Source: Marinibactrum halimedae
Lineage (GTDB): Bacteria; Pseudomonadota; Gammaproteobacteria; Pseudomonadales; Cellvibrionaceae
DNA: 64,000 nucleotides
Direction of reading: 5' to 3'
Assembly: GCF_021234875.1 (NCBI RefSeq)
Contig: NZ_JAJQVM010000019.1
Coordinates: forward strand, 45,762 to 109,761
Part shown: piece by piece, positions 1 through 11,725 of the stretch
Position numbering within the stretch: the stretch's first letter is position 1
Layout: the number at the start of each line of letters is the position of its first letter
Notes under the pieces: model-generated
The model's database searches: none
What the model was told of the DNA's origin: nothing
Seen by the model: the letters and a program-made list of their open reading frames with translations, nothing else
Program-made: the position numbers and the translations under genes

Positions 1-2929
1 TAGAATAAATATCATGGTGGGGCGGGGGTGAAATCAAGGTCACACCCGGCACAGAATAACGCAGCCGTGCGATCAATTTATTGACTTTACCGCCGGGTAA
101 CTGGCCACCTTCACCAGGCTTAGCGCCCTGAGCCACCTTAATTTGCAATACATCAGCGTTGACCAGATAGTGTGGTGTCACACCAAAACGACCTGATGCA
201 ATTTGTTTGATTTTCGAGACTCGATTGGTGCCAAACCTCGCTGGGTCTTCACCACCTTCACCAGAATTAGAACGACCTCCTAAGGTGTTCATCGCCTCCG
301 CTAAAGCTTCATGGGCCTCTGGCGACAACGCGCCTAAAGACATCGCTGCAGAATCAAAACGTCGTACGATCGCCTCAATGGGTTCAACTTCATTAACGTC
401 AATTGATTGCAGATCGTCTTTAAAACCCAATAAATCACGGAGTGTGGCGGTTGGACGGTTATTCACAAGCTCAGCCACATCACGCCATGCACTGTAGTCA
501 CCGGATTTCACCGCACGGTGCATAGCTTGAACCACATCTGGATTGTACGCATGGTATTCCTGACCATGGACATACTTGAGTAAACCGCCTTGAGCAATAG
601 GTTTACGATTAATCCACGCGTTGGCCGCCAATAAGCGCTGTGCGTCTTCCAAGTCTGAAAAATCCGCACCTTGAATACGGCTGGGCGTGCCAACAAAGCA
701 CAGATCAACCACCTCGTCTGCCAAGCCAACCGCCTCAAATAGCTGAGCACCACGATATGACGCTACCGTGGAAATACCCATCTTCGATAGGATTTTCAAC
801 AACCCTTTGTTGAGTCCTCGGCGATAATTTTTATAGGCGGAATCGGTATCCACCATTAACTCACCGGTCTCGATTAAGTCATTGAGGAGGTAGTAACTCA
901 GATATGGGAATACTGCTGTGGCACCAAAGCCTACCAACGCCGCCACTTGGTGTGGGTCTCGTGCCGTTGCGGTTTCCACAAGCAGATTAGACTCACAGCG
1001 CAAACCGGTATTGGTCAAATGATGATGAACTGCTCCGGTGGCGAGTAAGGCATGAATGGGCAATTGCCCTTGTTCAATACCATTATCGGTCAAAACAAGA
1101 ATAACGCGGCCATCTCGAACGGCGGCTTCGGCATCCGCACAAAGCTTTTCGATAGCCTGTTTTAAGTTAAGCTGGCTTGGGTCGTACATCAATGGCAGTT
1201 GGATCGCCTCATAACCGGGGCGCGATACATCCAACAAGGTACGGAATTTTGCAGGTGATAAAACAGGCGAAGTCAGAATAATTCGATCAGCATGGTGTTC
1301 GGTTTGATCATACACCGACAACTCACGCCCAATACACGTCTCCAAAGACATAACGATCGCTTCCCGCAATGGGTCGATCGGTGGGTTGGTCACCTGTGCA
1401 AATTGCTGACGGAAATAATCATAGGGACTACGTAATTGGCCCGAAAGAACGGCCATCGGCGTGTCATCGCCCATGGAGCCTACGGCTTCTTGACCACCTT
1501 CGGCCAGAGGGCGTAGCACCTGATCTCGCTCTTCAAAGCTGACTTGGAACATTTTCATGTTCACTTTAAGTGCTTCAGCATCCATGGCGTTTTCCGCCAC
1601 ATCCGCTTCTAAGGTCGATTCAATACGTAACGCATTCTTGCGCATCCATTTTTTATACGGGTGGCTGTCTTTCAATTGACGATCTACATCTTCGGTATGG
1701 AAAAGCTCGCCAGTCTCTGTGTCTACTGAAAGAATCTGACCCGGCCCTAAACGCCCTTTAGCAACAACATCTTCAGGCTTGTAATCGTAGACACCGACTT
1801 CAGACGCGACCGTAATCACGTCGTCTTTTGTAATGACCCAACGGGATGGACGCAAACCATTACGATCGAGCGTACACACGGCATAGCGGCCATCGGTAAT
1901 CACCAAGCCTGCCGGGCCATCCCAAGGCTCGATGTGCATGGAATTGTATTCGTAAAAGGCACGCAGGTTGGAGTCCATGTTCTCCACATTCTGCCATGCA
2001 GGCGGCACCAACATACGCACCGCTCGATGGAGCTCCATACCGCCTGTCAACAATACTTCTAACATGTTGTCCAAGCTGGAGGAATCTGACCCTTCTCGGT
2101 TTACCAACGGAGTGATGTCTTCAACATTGGGTAGCAAATCGCTGACAAATTTCGGCGTCCTCGCTACAGACCAGTTGCGATTGCCCATAACGGTATTAAT
2201 CTCACCGTTGTGCGCCAAATAGCGGAACGGCTGAGCCAATGGCCAACGAGGCAAGGTATTAGTGGAGAAGCGCTGGTGGAAAACACAGATGGCGGTTTCT
2301 AAATCAGCATCGGCAAGGTCAAGGTAGAACTTGTCCAAGTCCACCGGCATCATCAAGCCTTTGTAAGAGATCACTTTGGTGCTAAGGCTTGCGATATAAA
2401 AGCTTTCGTCGCCAAATAGACGTTTTTCAATTTTTCGACGAGCCACATACAGTCTGGCGCTGAGCTGCTGCTCAGTTAAACCAATACCACTGGCAAAAAC
2501 ATGGAAGAAGGAAGGAAGGGATTCTAAAGCGATAGGACCAAGGCAACTAGGGTCGACAGGAACCTCTCGCCAGCCATGCACCTTAATGCCTTGAGCTTCA
2601 AATTCTTCATTGGCGATAGTTTGAGCCGATTTGGCTTTCTCACTATCGGAATCCAACATTACCGATCCTACGGCATACAATTGCGGTAGATCGATATCCA
2701 GGGCACTTTTCGCGACTTTGCGAAGAAAAGCATCAGGCTTTTGCAACAGCAAACCACAACCATCACCCGTTTTCCCATCTGCGGCGATACCACCACGGTG
2801 GGTCATGCACGTTAAAGCTTCGATAGCAGTCTTCAGCAAACGATGGCTTGGCTCACCCTTCAGGTGGGCAATTAACCCAAAACCACAGTTGTCTTTAAAC
2901 TCATCCAAGCTATAGAGGCCATTACTCAT
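1..2929 (-). CDS. gltB: Glutamate synthase large subunit GltB, 3' end cut by window edge
   Basis: Large subunit of NADPH-dependent glutamate synthase (GOGAT), which makes glutamate from glutamine and 2-oxoglutarate with the small subunit GltD. The first 976 codons are in the window, about two thirds of the family's usual ~1500 residues. The start at 2929 gives [14 protein letters not shown] followed by CGFGL: Cys15 is the expected N-terminal nucleophile of the class II glutamine amidotransferase domain after propeptide removal. Further on, [15 protein letters not shown] and [20 protein letters not shown] are typical of that domain. The last codons before the edge read [14 protein letters not shown], a signature of the FMN-binding synthase domain, so the frame is open across the window. 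It lies downstream of damX as in Pseudomonas, but a terminator and about 100 bp separate them, suggesting its own promoter. gltD should follow outside the window. Confidence 0.96.
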   Translation of the reverse strand, partial: MSNGLYSLDEFKDNCGFGLIAHLKGEPSHRLLKTAIEALTCMTHRGGIAADGKTGDGCGLLLQKPDAFLRKVAKSALDIDLPQLYAVGSVMLDSDSEKAKSAQTIANEEFEAQGIKVHGWREVPVDPSCLGPIALESLPSFFHVFASGIGLTEQQLSARLYVARRKIEKRLFGDESFYIASLSTKVISYKGLMMPVDLDKFYLDLADADLETAICVFHQRFSTNTLPRWPLAQPFRYLAHNGEINTVMGNRNWSVARTPKFVSDLLPNVEDITPLVNREGSDSSSLDNMLEVLLTGGMELHRAVRMLVPPAWQNVENMDSNLRAFYEYNSMHIEPWDGPAGLVITDGRYAVCTLDRNGLRPSRWVITKDDVITVASEVGVYDYKPEDVVAKGRLGPGQILSVDTETGELFHTEDVDRQLKDSHPYKKWMRKNALRIESTLEADVAENAMDAEALKVNMKMFQVSFEERDQVLRPLAEGGQEAVGSMGDDTPMAVLSGQLRSPYDYFRQQFAQVTNPPIDPLREAIVMSLETCIGRELSVYDQTEHHADRIILTSPVLSPAKFRTLLDVSRPGYEAIQLPLMYDPSQLNLKQAIEKLCADAEAAVRDGRVILVLTDNGIEQGQLPIHALLATGAVHHHLTNTGLRCESNLLVETATARDPHQVAALVGFGATAVFPYLSYYLLNDLIETGELMVDTDSAYKNYRRGLNKGLLKILSKMGISTVASYRGAQLFEAVGLADEVVDLCFVGTPSRIQGADFSDLEDAQRLLAANAWINRKPIAQGGLLKYVHGQEYHAYNPDVVQAMHRAVKSGDYSAWRDVAELVNNRPTATLRDLLGFKDDLQSIDVNEVEPIEAIVRRFDSAAMSLGALSPEAHEALAEAMNTLGGRSNSGEGGEDPARFGTNRVSKIKQIASGRFGVTPHYLVNADVLQIKVAQGAKPGEGGQLPGGKVNKLIARLRYSVPGVTLISPPPHHDIYS

Positions 2930-2987
2930 AGACGGTCTCTCTTTTTACTCAGGTTACACACGTTTTTTGTTTGTTGTTGTCCCTATC

Positions 2988-3007
2988 GATGTCCTTTAAA
3001 TGACATC
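2988..3007. promoter_or_regulatory. Inverted repeat in the gltB upstream region
   Basis: GATGTC and GACATC face each other with an 8-base AT-rich spacer, about 60 bp upstream of the gltB start and after the preceding terminator. The position would suit an operator for gltB. No recognised regulator consensus was matched, so this is a site to test only. Confidence 0.3.
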
Positions 3008-3033
3008 AATTGCTTTTCCTCTTCCCTGAGACC

Positions 3034-3059
3034 AAAAAGCCCCGGAAACGGGGCTTTTT
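3034..3059 (-). terminator. Intrinsic terminator after the pil–aro–damX operon
   Basis: GCCCC and GGGGC arms around a GGAAAC loop, flanked by A and T tracts on both sides, so it could work in both directions. It lies 98 bp past the damX-like stop and ahead of gltB, ending the minus-strand operon. Confidence 0.85.
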
Positions 3060-3157
3060 CTAAATGGGCGCTGAATGTTACTCGCAGTATTTGACCTTGG
3101 CAAGACAGCGCCGTTCCAATCATCGTCTAAAAAATCAAAAAACCGTCGAAAGGTGAT

Positions 3158-4774
3158 TTAATTTCGTCGATATTCGTCTATTTGCTGCTTTAGTTCACTA
3201 ATTTTTCTCGGCCAAGCACCGGCTTTTTTTTGTGCATTTGGAAGATTTTGCAGCCCAATCCTTGCTTCAGCCTCACTTTTATAGTCACCTTCCACTACCA
3301 CAAACCAATCTTTTCTGCCCCGTTTCAACTTTAGCAGGCGTAGAGAAGCTCGGTTGGGTTGACCCTGTAAAAATTGCGTAATCGCCCTTTCTGATTCCGC
3401 CCCCATTACTTGCAGCATGAAGCGCGAATCTTCTCTTTGGTATACGTCTTCTGCATCATAAGACTCAATATTATTCGCATCTATCGATTGAACGACCTCT
3501 GGACTCTCGACAGATTCCCTATTTGGCAATGGCTCTGTAACCTCATCGACCAGCACCCCTATTTCATCTGGTATATTTTTGGCCATCTCGACTTTCCCAT
3601 CTTCAAGTTGAGTATCAATCTGCTCAGCATTGCCCTCCAAAACGGCATCTGTCTTATAATCAGAAGAACTAGGTGCTTTCTCCGAAGTACCACTCAAAGG
3701 CAAACTCACCGTTATTACTTTTCTTTTTTCCTCATCGGCTTTTTCGATTTCTTGAAGAGCACCCATAACTGGGGGAGTGGCCACATCATCAATTATAGGC
3801 TCAGCAAGACTTGAATCCTCAGATACAGTCTCTTTTTGAGTCGCGTTTTTACTGGCACCAAGAGGGTTCGTATCCCCTTCAGAAGCCGCAAAGCCCGTTT
3901 GTTCAGAAGACCACCAACCACCAAACACAAGAACCAGTACAAACAGGACCCCCAAGCCAATAAGCATCGATAAGTGCATAGGGGGTAATCTGCGGTTTAC
4001 GCGCTTATCTTCACCCTCAACCATGCTCATTAAGTGGCTCATCATCATTCGATTGAAATGATTGACATCACCAGAAGCTTTCTCAGCACAATCGGAAATA
4101 AAATCAGGCTCAATTTGAATTAAACCCTGAGAACCAGCTCCCTCTAGACACTCTTCAACATAACGACACCAGTCCTCTTGTGTAGGTGAGGCAAGTTCCA
4201 TGTCGTACACCATCACCTCAATCAAATTTAAAGCATCCAATCGCTGAAGCAATGCATGAGTTCCTGCAAGAACTAAACGAAAGGCGGGCGACTCCTCCGA
4301 TTCTGCCGCAGCCAACGCTAAGGTCATCAACATACCCAACAACTCGTCTTTACAGGTGTCAGCGGAATCAAGCAGTAAAGTGATCGGGCTATCACTCGAA
4401 TGCGCTATACGAGAACGTAGTAACGCCAGTAACGAACCGGCCGTAGCTCCCTCATCCGCATTTAAATGTAAATGATGACAAACATGGGAAAGAAATTGCT
4501 GACTGGAGAGGTACTGACGAGAATCAAGCAGCAAACAAGGCGATGATTTTGATAAAGAGCTCGATAATGTTTCTAAAAAATAACTTTTACCAACACCAGT
4601 TTGACCACAAACCACCAAAACCTGATTACCAAACTGGCATAAGTGCTCAGCATGCTCAAGCTGCTGAAGGCGTGCTTTTGCAATAAAACCATCTTTACTG
4701 CCTTCCCCTTCAAAGGGAAGGGAGGTTAACCCCAAGGTCTCCAAATAATTTTCTGGAGAATGAATTTGAGTCAT
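3158..4774 (-). CDS. damX: DamX-family protein: AAA ATPase, transmembrane segment, SPOR domain
   Basis: A 538-residue inner-membrane protein. The N-terminal cytoplasmic half is an AAA/ExeA-type ATPase: Walker A GQTGVGKS at 57–64 and a Walker B-like TLLLDSAD near 132–139. A single membrane segment lies at about 268–288. An acidic low-complexity linker follows, then a C-terminal SPOR domain from about residue 450 containing LQVMGA and WFVVVEGDYKSEAEAR. SPOR domains bind denuded peptidoglycan at division sites, so a role in cell division or envelope organisation is likely. It is downstream of aroB, as damX is in enterics and the equivalent gene is in Pseudomonas. The ATPase half is present in Pseudomonas-type homologues and is not a feature of the shorter E. 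coli DamX. The name is by position and domain order; function here is inferred. Confidence 0.8.
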   Translation of the reverse strand: MTQIHSPENYLETLGLTSLPFEGEGSKDGFIAKARLQQLEHAEHLCQFGNQVLVVCGQTGVGKSYFLETLSSSLSKSSPCLLLDSRQYLSSQQFLSHVCHHLHLNADEGATAGSLLALLRSRIAHSSDSPITLLLDSADTCKDELLGMLMTLALAAAESEESPAFRLVLAGTHALLQRLDALNLIEVMVYDMELASPTQEDWCRYVEECLEGAGSQGLIQIEPDFISDCAEKASGDVNHFNRMMMSHLMSMVEGEDKRVNRRLPPMHLSMLIGLGVLFVLVLVFGGWWSSEQTGFAASEGDTNPLGASKNATQKETVSEDSSLAEPIIDDVATPPVMGALQEIEKADEEKRKVITVSLPLSGTSEKAPSSSDYKTDAVLEGNAEQIDTQLEDGKVEMAKNIPDEIGVLVDEVTEPLPNRESVESPEVVQSIDANNIESYDAEDVYQREDSRFMLQVMGAESERAITQFLQGQPNRASLRLLKLKRGRKDWFVVVEGDYKSEAEARIGLQNLPNAQKKAGAWPRKISELKQQIDEYRRN

Positions 4775-4889
4775 CCGAAATCTCCCTTTGGCGACATCGG
4801 TTTCGCTTTATTGTTGTGAATGGAGAAAATGAAAGGGAAACAACATGTTAAATGTAATGACGATATTTACCACCCTCACTATATGATGT

Positions 4890-5972
4890 TCAACCTTTAC
4901 AGGCATCAAGCGTTTCTTTCACACGCTCAATATCAACATCACTGGTGACAACAGCCCCACCCAATGCCTTTAACAACACTAAGCGAATTCGGCCATCAAT
5001 GACTTTTTTATCCAAAGACATCAGCTCTAAAAAACGAGCGTTAGATATTTCTGAAGGTGCCTTTATAGGCAACTTTGCTGCATCCAAGAGTGCAATCAAA
5101 CGTGTCAAGAGAGGCGCATCTACCCACCCGAGCCTAACGGATAGGTCTACCGCCATGACCATTCCGGCGGCTACGGCTTCACCGTGTAGCCATTTACCGT
5201 ATCCCATGGCCGTTTCGATCGCATGACCAAAGGTATGCCCAAGATTTAAAATCGCACGAATGCCCCCCTCCCTTTCATCCATAGCGACGACCTTAGCTTT
5301 ATTTTCACAAGAGCGCTCAATGGCATACGCTAATGCCTCATCATCAAAGGCCATGAGCTTTCCCACATTTTGCTCAAGCCAATCAAAAAAAGGCGCATCG
5401 CAAATCAAACCGTATTTAATGACCTCAGCAATACCGGCGGATAATTCACGAATAGGCAGAGATTTTAAAACACGAGTATCTGCCACAACACACGACGGCT
5501 GGTAAAATGCGCCAATCATGTTTTTCCCTAAAGGGTGATTAACGCCTGTTTTTCCACCAACACTGGAATCCACCTGCGAGAGGAGCGTTGTGGGTATTTG
5601 CACAAACCCAACACCACGTTGATAACAAGCGGCCGCAAAGCCCGCCATGTCTCCGATCACCCCACCCCCCAAAGCAACAATCGTCGTTGTTCGATTGTGA
5701 TTATTCTCTAACAACTGATCAAAAATTTGGGTAACCGTCGCCATGGTTTTGTAAGATTCACCATCAGGCAAAACCACGGTCAATACATTAAAATCACTTA
5801 AATGTTCGACAATCTGCTCTAAATAAAGAGGCGCCACGGTTTCATTTGTCACAATACACACTTGCTGACCTTTTATGTACTGCGGCAATTGCTCCTTTAA
5901 CTCTTCTAAGACAGAACCAATGAGTATGGGGTAGCTTCTCTCACCTAACTCAACCAACAAACGCTTTAGCAT
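4890..5972 (-). CDS. aroB: 3-dehydroquinate synthase AroB
   Basis: Second enzyme of the shikimate pathway: converts DAHP to 3-dehydroquinate using NAD and a divalent metal, in the cytoplasm. The NAD-binding glycine motif [15 protein letters not shown] and the metal-binding elements ([28 protein letters not shown]) are all visible. The start at 5972 is preferred because it yields [16 protein letters not shown], matching the family N-terminus, and has GGAG about 9 bases upstream; an in-frame GTG at 6014 would add 14 residues without support. At 360 residues it is full length. It sits 93 bp downstream of aroK, a long-conserved pairing. Confidence 0.96.
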   Translation of the reverse strand: MLKRLLVELGERSYPILIGSVLEELKEQLPQYIKGQQVCIVTNETVAPLYLEQIVEHLSDFNVLTVVLPDGESYKTMATVTQIFDQLLENNHNRTTTIVALGGGVIGDMAGFAAACYQRGVGFVQIPTTLLSQVDSSVGGKTGVNHPLGKNMIGAFYQPSCVVADTRVLKSLPIRELSAGIAEVIKYGLICDAPFFDWLEQNVGKLMAFDDEALAYAIERSCENKAKVVAMDEREGGIRAILNLGHTFGHAIETAMGYGKWLHGEAVAAGMVMAVDLSVRLGWVDAPLLTRLIALLDAAKLPIKAPSEISNARFLELMSLDKKVIDGRIRLVLLKALGGAVVTSDVDIERVKETLDACKG

Positions 5973-6065
5973 AATTTCACTTCTCCGTGACGTAACAGCA
6001 TCTACGCCAAACACTACGCAAAAAAATCAATTCAGAAAAGGTTTAGCAAAAAAGAAGAATGAAGA

Positions 6066-6584
6066 TTACAGTTGCTGAGAAAGCTGTATGATCTTCTCTG
6101 CAACTTGCTTGGGGGATTTTGATTCGGTAGAAACCACCAACGAACAGACCTCCCTATAAAGAGGGTCTCTGGTCGACATTAATTCTTTGATTCGCTGCTC
6201 CGGATTGCCCACCTGCAATAGCGGACGCTTCTTATCTCTACAGGTGCGTTTAATAAGGTCTTCTAACGATGCTGTTAAATACACAACACAGTTTTGCTGC
6301 TGCAAAAGTGATCGGTTAATAGACTGGGTCACAATGCCACCGCCAGTAGCAATCACCAATTGCGGCTGCTCAACCAACTCCTTAAGCACAGAAGACTCCC
6401 TTGTACGAAACCCTTCTTCACCTTCAACATCAAATATCCAAGGAATATTTGCCCCTGTTCGGGCTTCAATCACATGATCTGTGTCTTTAAATTCACGAGA
6501 AGAGAGTGAGGCCAAGATGCGGCCGATGGTGGATTTGCCGACCCCCATGGGGCCGACAAGAATAATATTATCAGCAATAGGCAT
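6066..6584 (-). CDS. aroK: Shikimate kinase AroK
   Basis: Phosphorylates shikimate at the 3-hydroxyl with ATP in the chorismate pathway. The 172-residue protein has Walker A GPMGVGKS at residues 11–18, the shikimate-binding DTDHVIEARTG region, the GGG motif (ATGGGIV) and the lid RDKKRPLL. Length is normal for the family. It lies 43 bp downstream of pilQ and ahead of aroB on the same strand; the pilQ–aroK–aroB order is standard in pseudomonads. Probably cotranscribed with the pil genes. Confidence 0.96.
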   Translation of the reverse strand: MPIADNIILVGPMGVGKSTIGRILASLSSREFKDTDHVIEARTGANIPWIFDVEGEEGFRTRESSVLKELVEQPQLVIATGGGIVTQSINRSLLQQQNCVVYLTASLEDLIKRTCRDKKRPLLQVGNPEQRIKELMSTRDPLYREVCSLVVSTESKSPKQVAEKIIQLSQQL

Positions 6585-6627
6585 TCAACTTCCTAAACAT
6601 ACCAAAGAACACCAATCGCCTAAAGGA

Positions 6628-8787
6628 TTACCGGCGAACAGGGTCCTCAAGCAGTTTTGGTGTAATAAAAATCAACAGCTCGTTCTTTTCTGTGTCTCTT
6701 GAGTCATTTTTGAATAATCTACCCACATAAGGGATATCACCCAACAACGGCACCTTTCTTTCAGTGACACTTTCTACAGACTGGAATATACCACCCAATA
6801 CGATTGTCTCACCATTTTTTACCAGCACTTGAGTTATTACCTCAGTGATATCAATGGTGGGCGCTGCGCCGGTTCCCAATAACACATTCTCCCCGATCGC
6901 ATCCTGATTCACTGCCAGATCAAGAATAATGTGATCGTCAGGGGTAATTTGCGGTGTCACCTCCAGCTTTAAGGTGGCCTCACGGTAAGCAGTTGTCGTT
7001 GCACCACTGGCAGAGGCTTCTTGGTATGGGATTTCAGAACCCGAACGAATCGTGGCAGTTTGTTTGTCTCCCGTTACCACCTTAGGTTGAGAGATGATTT
7101 CACCAGTACCCTCAGACTCCAAAGCACTGAGCTCCAGTCCAATCAAAGAGTCATCTGTGATGTAACCGAATGCAATATCAGCAGCTGCACCAGCAACCCC
7201 CAAGTCCACCACACCGAAGTCGCCACTTAATGTTCCAGAATCAAATTGTAAATCCCCAGCAAGATTACCTCCTGCAAATCCCACTGAATCATCATTAACA
7301 TCCAGCGTTGCAGAACTCCACTCAACGCCTAATTGACGGGCAAAGTCAGCACTTGCCGTTACAATTCTGGCCTCAATTAATACTTGGCGAATGGGGATAT
7401 CAATTTGCTCGACAAGACGTTTAAACTCCTGAATTTTTTCTTCTGTATCCGTAAGAATGATGGAGTTCGTCCGCTCATCCACAATAACGCTGCCACGTTC
7501 AGACAAAATGCTACCGGTAGACGTTGAGCCACTTGCGCCGCCGGCTGCTCCACCTCTACCTTGGCCACCACCCTGATTATTTTGATCACGAAAGAGTTCA
7601 AACAGCTCAATTGCATTTGCATAGCGCACACGAACATGCTCTGTTCTGAGTGGTGCAAGTTCCTCCAACTGTTTTCGTGTTTCCAGCTCCTGACGCTCCC
7701 GATTGGCAATTTCAGCCGCAGGCGCCACCATTAAAACATTACCAATCTGCCGCTTATCCAGCCCTTTTGCTTTTAATACGATATCTAATGCCTGATCCCA
7801 TGGTACATTTTCTAAACGCAAGGTAATTCGACCACTGACAGTATCACTGGCAACCAGATTAAGGTCAGTAAAGTCGGCTATTAACTGCAATACCGCACGG
7901 ACTTCAATATCTTGGAAGTTTAACGATAATTTATCACCAACATATTCGAACTTAGAACGTCGCTCTTCCTGCTCCTGAACACTCAACGGCTTTACACTGA
8001 TCACATACTGTAAATCCGCCTGATACGCTAAATATTCATACTCTCCTTCGGGGTCAATGGAGACAGTAGTCACCCCACCTCGATTATCGGTATCAATAAA
8101 ACTGACAGGCGTTGCAAAGTCGGTGACATCAAGCCGACGCCGAAGCTCACTGGGTAACGCTACATCAATAAAACTAACGTTGATGCTGGAAGCAGTCTCC
8201 TCCACATCCACATTCACCGAGGAACTGGAAAGCTCAATGATGACACGCCCTTCGCCAGTTTCCGTACGACGAAAATCAACATTAGTCACCGTTGGTTCTT
8301 GCGAAGAATAAGCGTAGCTAGGTGTTGAAGGCGGAGACGCCACAGCCGCATTATTACTGGCTTCAGCCACCGTTGACACACTACCAGAAGGCGCACCCCC
8401 TACCACCACCACATATTTTGAACCGTCAAATCGTGTGGTGTAAGCGGCCGCCTCATCCAAATTCAAGATCAATCGAGTTCTATTATCTGCAGTTAAGACA
8501 ACAGCACTTTGGGCATTACCGAAAGACAACGGATATTTTTTTTCCGGTAGCTGACTTTCAACATTAGGAAAATCAAGCACAATTCGCGCAGGCTGCTCGA
8601 TGATATAACCCACCGGCTCAGCGGGGGATTCCGAAAATTGCAGCTCCACCTCAAATTTATCGCCCGGCAAAGACGAGAAATCAATATTGTCCAACGTAAT
8701 AGACTGAGCATGAACCACACCCGCCATTAGAGCCGGCAAACCCACTACCACGCAGCGCAATAAATAAGCTCTGATTGTTTTGTACAT
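6628..8787 (-). CDS. pilQ: Type IV pilus secretin PilQ
   Basis: Outer-membrane secretin through which the type IV pilus emerges. The 719-residue precursor starts with a signal peptide (cleavage likely after VVHA, about residue 27). Two AMIN-like domains occupy roughly 30–260 and should bind peptidoglycan. An STN/N0 segment near 290–345 has LNFQDIEVRAVLQLIADFT, and the secretin domain toward the C-terminus has GTGEIISQPKVVTGDKQTA and VPLLGDIPYVGRLF. A glycine/serine-rich stretch near 405–430 interrupts the N1 region, probably a flexible linker. It is the last pil gene of the operon, 3 bp after pilP. Confidence 0.96.
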   Translation of the reverse strand: MYKTIRAYLLRCVVVGLPALMAGVVHAQSITLDNIDFSSLPGDKFEVELQFSESPAEPVGYIIEQPARIVLDFPNVESQLPEKKYPLSFGNAQSAVVLTADNRTRLILNLDEAAAYTTRFDGSKYVVVVGGAPSGSVSTVAEASNNAAVASPPSTPSYAYSSQEPTVTNVDFRRTETGEGRVIIELSSSSVNVDVEETASSINVSFIDVALPSELRRRLDVTDFATPVSFIDTDNRGGVTTVSIDPEGEYEYLAYQADLQYVISVKPLSVQEQEERRSKFEYVGDKLSLNFQDIEVRAVLQLIADFTDLNLVASDTVSGRITLRLENVPWDQALDIVLKAKGLDKRQIGNVLMVAPAAEIANRERQELETRKQLEELAPLRTEHVRVRYANAIELFELFRDQNNQGGGQGRGGAAGGASGSTSTGSILSERGSVIVDERTNSIILTDTEEKIQEFKRLVEQIDIPIRQVLIEARIVTASADFARQLGVEWSSATLDVNDDSVGFAGGNLAGDLQFDSGTLSGDFGVVDLGVAGAAADIAFGYITDDSLIGLELSALESEGTGEIISQPKVVTGDKQTATIRSGSEIPYQEASASGATTTAYREATLKLEVTPQITPDDHIILDLAVNQDAIGENVLLGTGAAPTIDITEVITQVLVKNGETIVLGGIFQSVESVTERKVPLLGDIPYVGRLFKNDSRDTEKNELLIFITPKLLEDPVRR

Positions 8788-8790
8788 ATT

Positions 8791-9330
8791 TTAGTCCTGC
8801 ACTTGAAGCTCTAAAGTTCGAGGGCGCTCTACCCAACCATTTAACCCATCAGACACAATCTCGACTAACGTCAATTGTGTTTTGCCAGCGGAAATAACAC
8901 GAGCATGATCTCGCCCCATGTAATTTCCTTCTCTAACCCGATGAATCCCACCATTACCATCATTAATCAGTGCCCATAACGTACCACCTTTCGATATTGA
9001 CCCCACCAAAGTTAAAGATTGAACCGGGAACTCCTCCAAGTATTCTTTTACTCTGTTTAGGTCTGGGGTGACGTCACTTCGTGGCCCACTAATAAAGGGA
9101 TCGATCACCTTTACGGGTGGTTCAAATGGGCTTCTTAAGGTTGCAGCGGCATAAATAAATGCTTCATAAGGGCTGAAACTGGGTAATGGCTCAATTGAAC
9201 CTGCCGGTCTGCGCTTTGTTTCGGCCATAAACTGTTGCAAATCATCATGCTGGGCACCGCCACATCCACCCAATACCAGCGCAGAGAGAGCGACACTTAA
9301 CGAAAAATAATTCTTCAATCTGAAAAACAT
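8791..9330 (-). CDS. pilP: Type IV pilus assembly lipoprotein PilP
   Basis: Inner-membrane lipoprotein that links the PilN/PilO platform to the PilQ secretin. Residues 1–22 form a lipoprotein signal with the lipobox LGGC (Cys23). The C-terminal half has the small beta fold of PilP, with SLTLVGSISKGGTLWALI and VREGNYMGRDHARV. It is 179 residues, normal for the family, and 11 bp downstream of pilO. Confidence 0.93.
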   Translation of the reverse strand: MFFRLKNYFSLSVALSALVLGGCGGAQHDDLQQFMAETKRRPAGSIEPLPSFSPYEAFIYAAATLRSPFEPPVKVIDPFISGPRSDVTPDLNRVKEYLEEFPVQSLTLVGSISKGGTLWALINDGNGGIHRVREGNYMGRDHARVISAGKTQLTLVEIVSDGLNGWVERPRTLELQVQD

Positions 9331-9341
9331 GCGTAATATCT

Positions 9342-9959
9342 CTATTGCTCTTGTGGCTTATAACGATACGTTTTTGCCTGGATGCTCATTTGCAATAAAG
9401 GCCCGGCTCCTTTGGATGAAGATTGAATGGAATAATTATGCAGCGTCACAATACGCGGCAAACCTGACACTCCACTAACAAAGGTGCCCAACTGGTGATA
9501 CCCACCTTCAACGCTGATTGATATTGGCAATTCGACGTAAAATTCACGCACCACCTCAGTTTCTAACTGAATACTTTTTATTGCCAAACCGGCTGTAGAG
9601 CCACGTTCAGTGATATCTTCCAACAGCCCCGGCACTTCAGAGTCTTTAGGAAGTTGAGACAACATAGCCCCAAACGCCTCTTCCATTTCGCGCATCTGGT
9701 CACGATAAGCTTGTAAGTTGGCGGCTTCAAAAGCACGCTTCTTAAATTTATCTCGCAACTGCTGCTCGGTTCGAACTTCACGCTCTAGCGTTTCATTAAG
9801 CTCTTTAACTTTCAAAAAGTAAGCCGCAGTCAAAATAAGAGCGAAAGCAAGAATCCAAATAACGACTTTTGCCAAAATTGGCCATGTACCAATTCTTTCA
9901 AAGTCTAAATCATTAATATCAAAATTTTGAAGCTGCTCGACGGCATCCGCTAATGACAT
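9342..9959 (-). CDS. pilO: Type IV pilus assembly protein PilO
   Basis: Bitopic inner-membrane protein that pairs with PilN in the pilus alignment subcomplex. The 205-residue chain has a short cytoplasmic tail, one membrane helix at about 28–49, a coiled coil (KELNETLEREVRTEQQLRDK) and a C-terminal ferredoxin-like domain. Its start codon shares one base with the pilN stop (TGATG), so the two are likely translationally coupled. Confidence 0.93.
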   Translation of the reverse strand: MSLADAVEQLQNFDINDLDFERIGTWPILAKVVIWILAFALILTAAYFLKVKELNETLEREVRTEQQLRDKFKKRAFEAANLQAYRDQMREMEEAFGAMLSQLPKDSEVPGLLEDITERGSTAGLAIKSIQLETEVVREFYVELPISISVEGGYHQLGTFVSGVSGLPRIVTLHNYSIQSSSKGAGPLLQMSIQAKTYRYKPQEQ

Positions 9960-10536
9960 CAGACCCCCTCCTCTTCATCGTCTTTCTTGGGGGCGGTAAT
10001 TTGCACCGTCATATTAAATTTATTGGGGACGTTGTCTCCGTCGTCACCAGGACGTTCTTTCGTCACACTCAATAAATTCGGCTTTTCAAACCAGTCAGAA
10101 TCATCGAGACGCCTCATCAGTGACGAAACACGATTATTAGACTCGGCCACACCGGAGATAGAAATTTTTGAACCATCTCGATTTAATTGGTCAAAATACA
10201 CACCATCAGGGATGGCGCGTACTAAATCATCAAATACACGAACAATTTGCGGGCGATCGCCCTGTAAGCCCTGAATAATTCTCATGCGCTCAAGTAATTC
10301 TTCGCGTCGTTTTTTGATGTCTTTAATTTCTTCAACTTGCTTATCGAGCTGCGCAATTTCTTTATTTAGCAAAGCATTACGTCCACGCTGGCTGTCTATT
10401 TGGCCATTAACGGCACCCAACCACATAAACACAACCACTGCAGCCGCCGCACCCACAAGTGCAAGAACCGTGTAAAACTCTTTTTGTTTTTCTGCGCGAA
10501 GCTCATCGCGCCATGGGAGGAGGTTAATATTCGCCA

Positions 10537-10537
<1 letters not shown>
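9959..10537 (-). CDS. pilN: Type IV pilus assembly protein PilN
   Basis: Bitopic partner of PilO. Its N-terminal peptide MANINLLPWRDELR carries the conserved NLLPWR motif that docks in PilM on the cytoplasmic side. One membrane helix lies at about 22–45, then a coiled coil with IAQLDKQVEEIKDIKKRREE, then a periplasmic domain. The start overlaps the pilM stop by one base, and the stop overlaps the pilO start. Confidence 0.94.
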
Positions 10538-11625
<1,088 letters not shown>

Positions 11626-11640
11626 TTATGTGACTTTCAT

Positions 11641-11668
11641 GTTATAGCACTTTAAATGAATCGTGCAA
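11641..11668 (-). promoter_or_regulatory. Sigma-70 promoter for pilMNOPQ
   Basis: On the minus strand TTGCAC (11668–11663) and TATAAC (11646–11641) are separated by 16 bp. Transcription would start near 11634, about 30 bases before the pilM start. Confidence 0.55.
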
Positions 11669-11679
11669 TAATCCATCAG

Positions 11680-11709
11680 TTATGTAAAGCGCCAAAAACC
11701 CCTTATAAT
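11680..11709 (+). promoter_or_regulatory. Sigma-70 promoter for mrcA
   Basis: A perfect TATAAT at 11704–11709 with a weak -35 (TTATGT, 18 bp away). Transcription would start near 11716, only about ten bases before the first ATG of mrcA at 11726; this favours either a near-leaderless mRNA or the second ATG at 11759. Confidence 0.5.
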
Positions 11710-11725
11710 GGGCTAACATTCACCC

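Noticed and set aside
207..2915. Several open frames of 60–100 codons on both strands within 0.2–2.9 kb
   Set aside because: They overlap gltB, whose frame is open across the whole stretch and carries conserved domain motifs. The short frames have no recognisable content.
3410..3814. 134-codon plus-strand frame opposite the damX-like gene
   Set aside because: Antisense shadow of a gene with clear ATPase, membrane and SPOR features; low-complexity translation.
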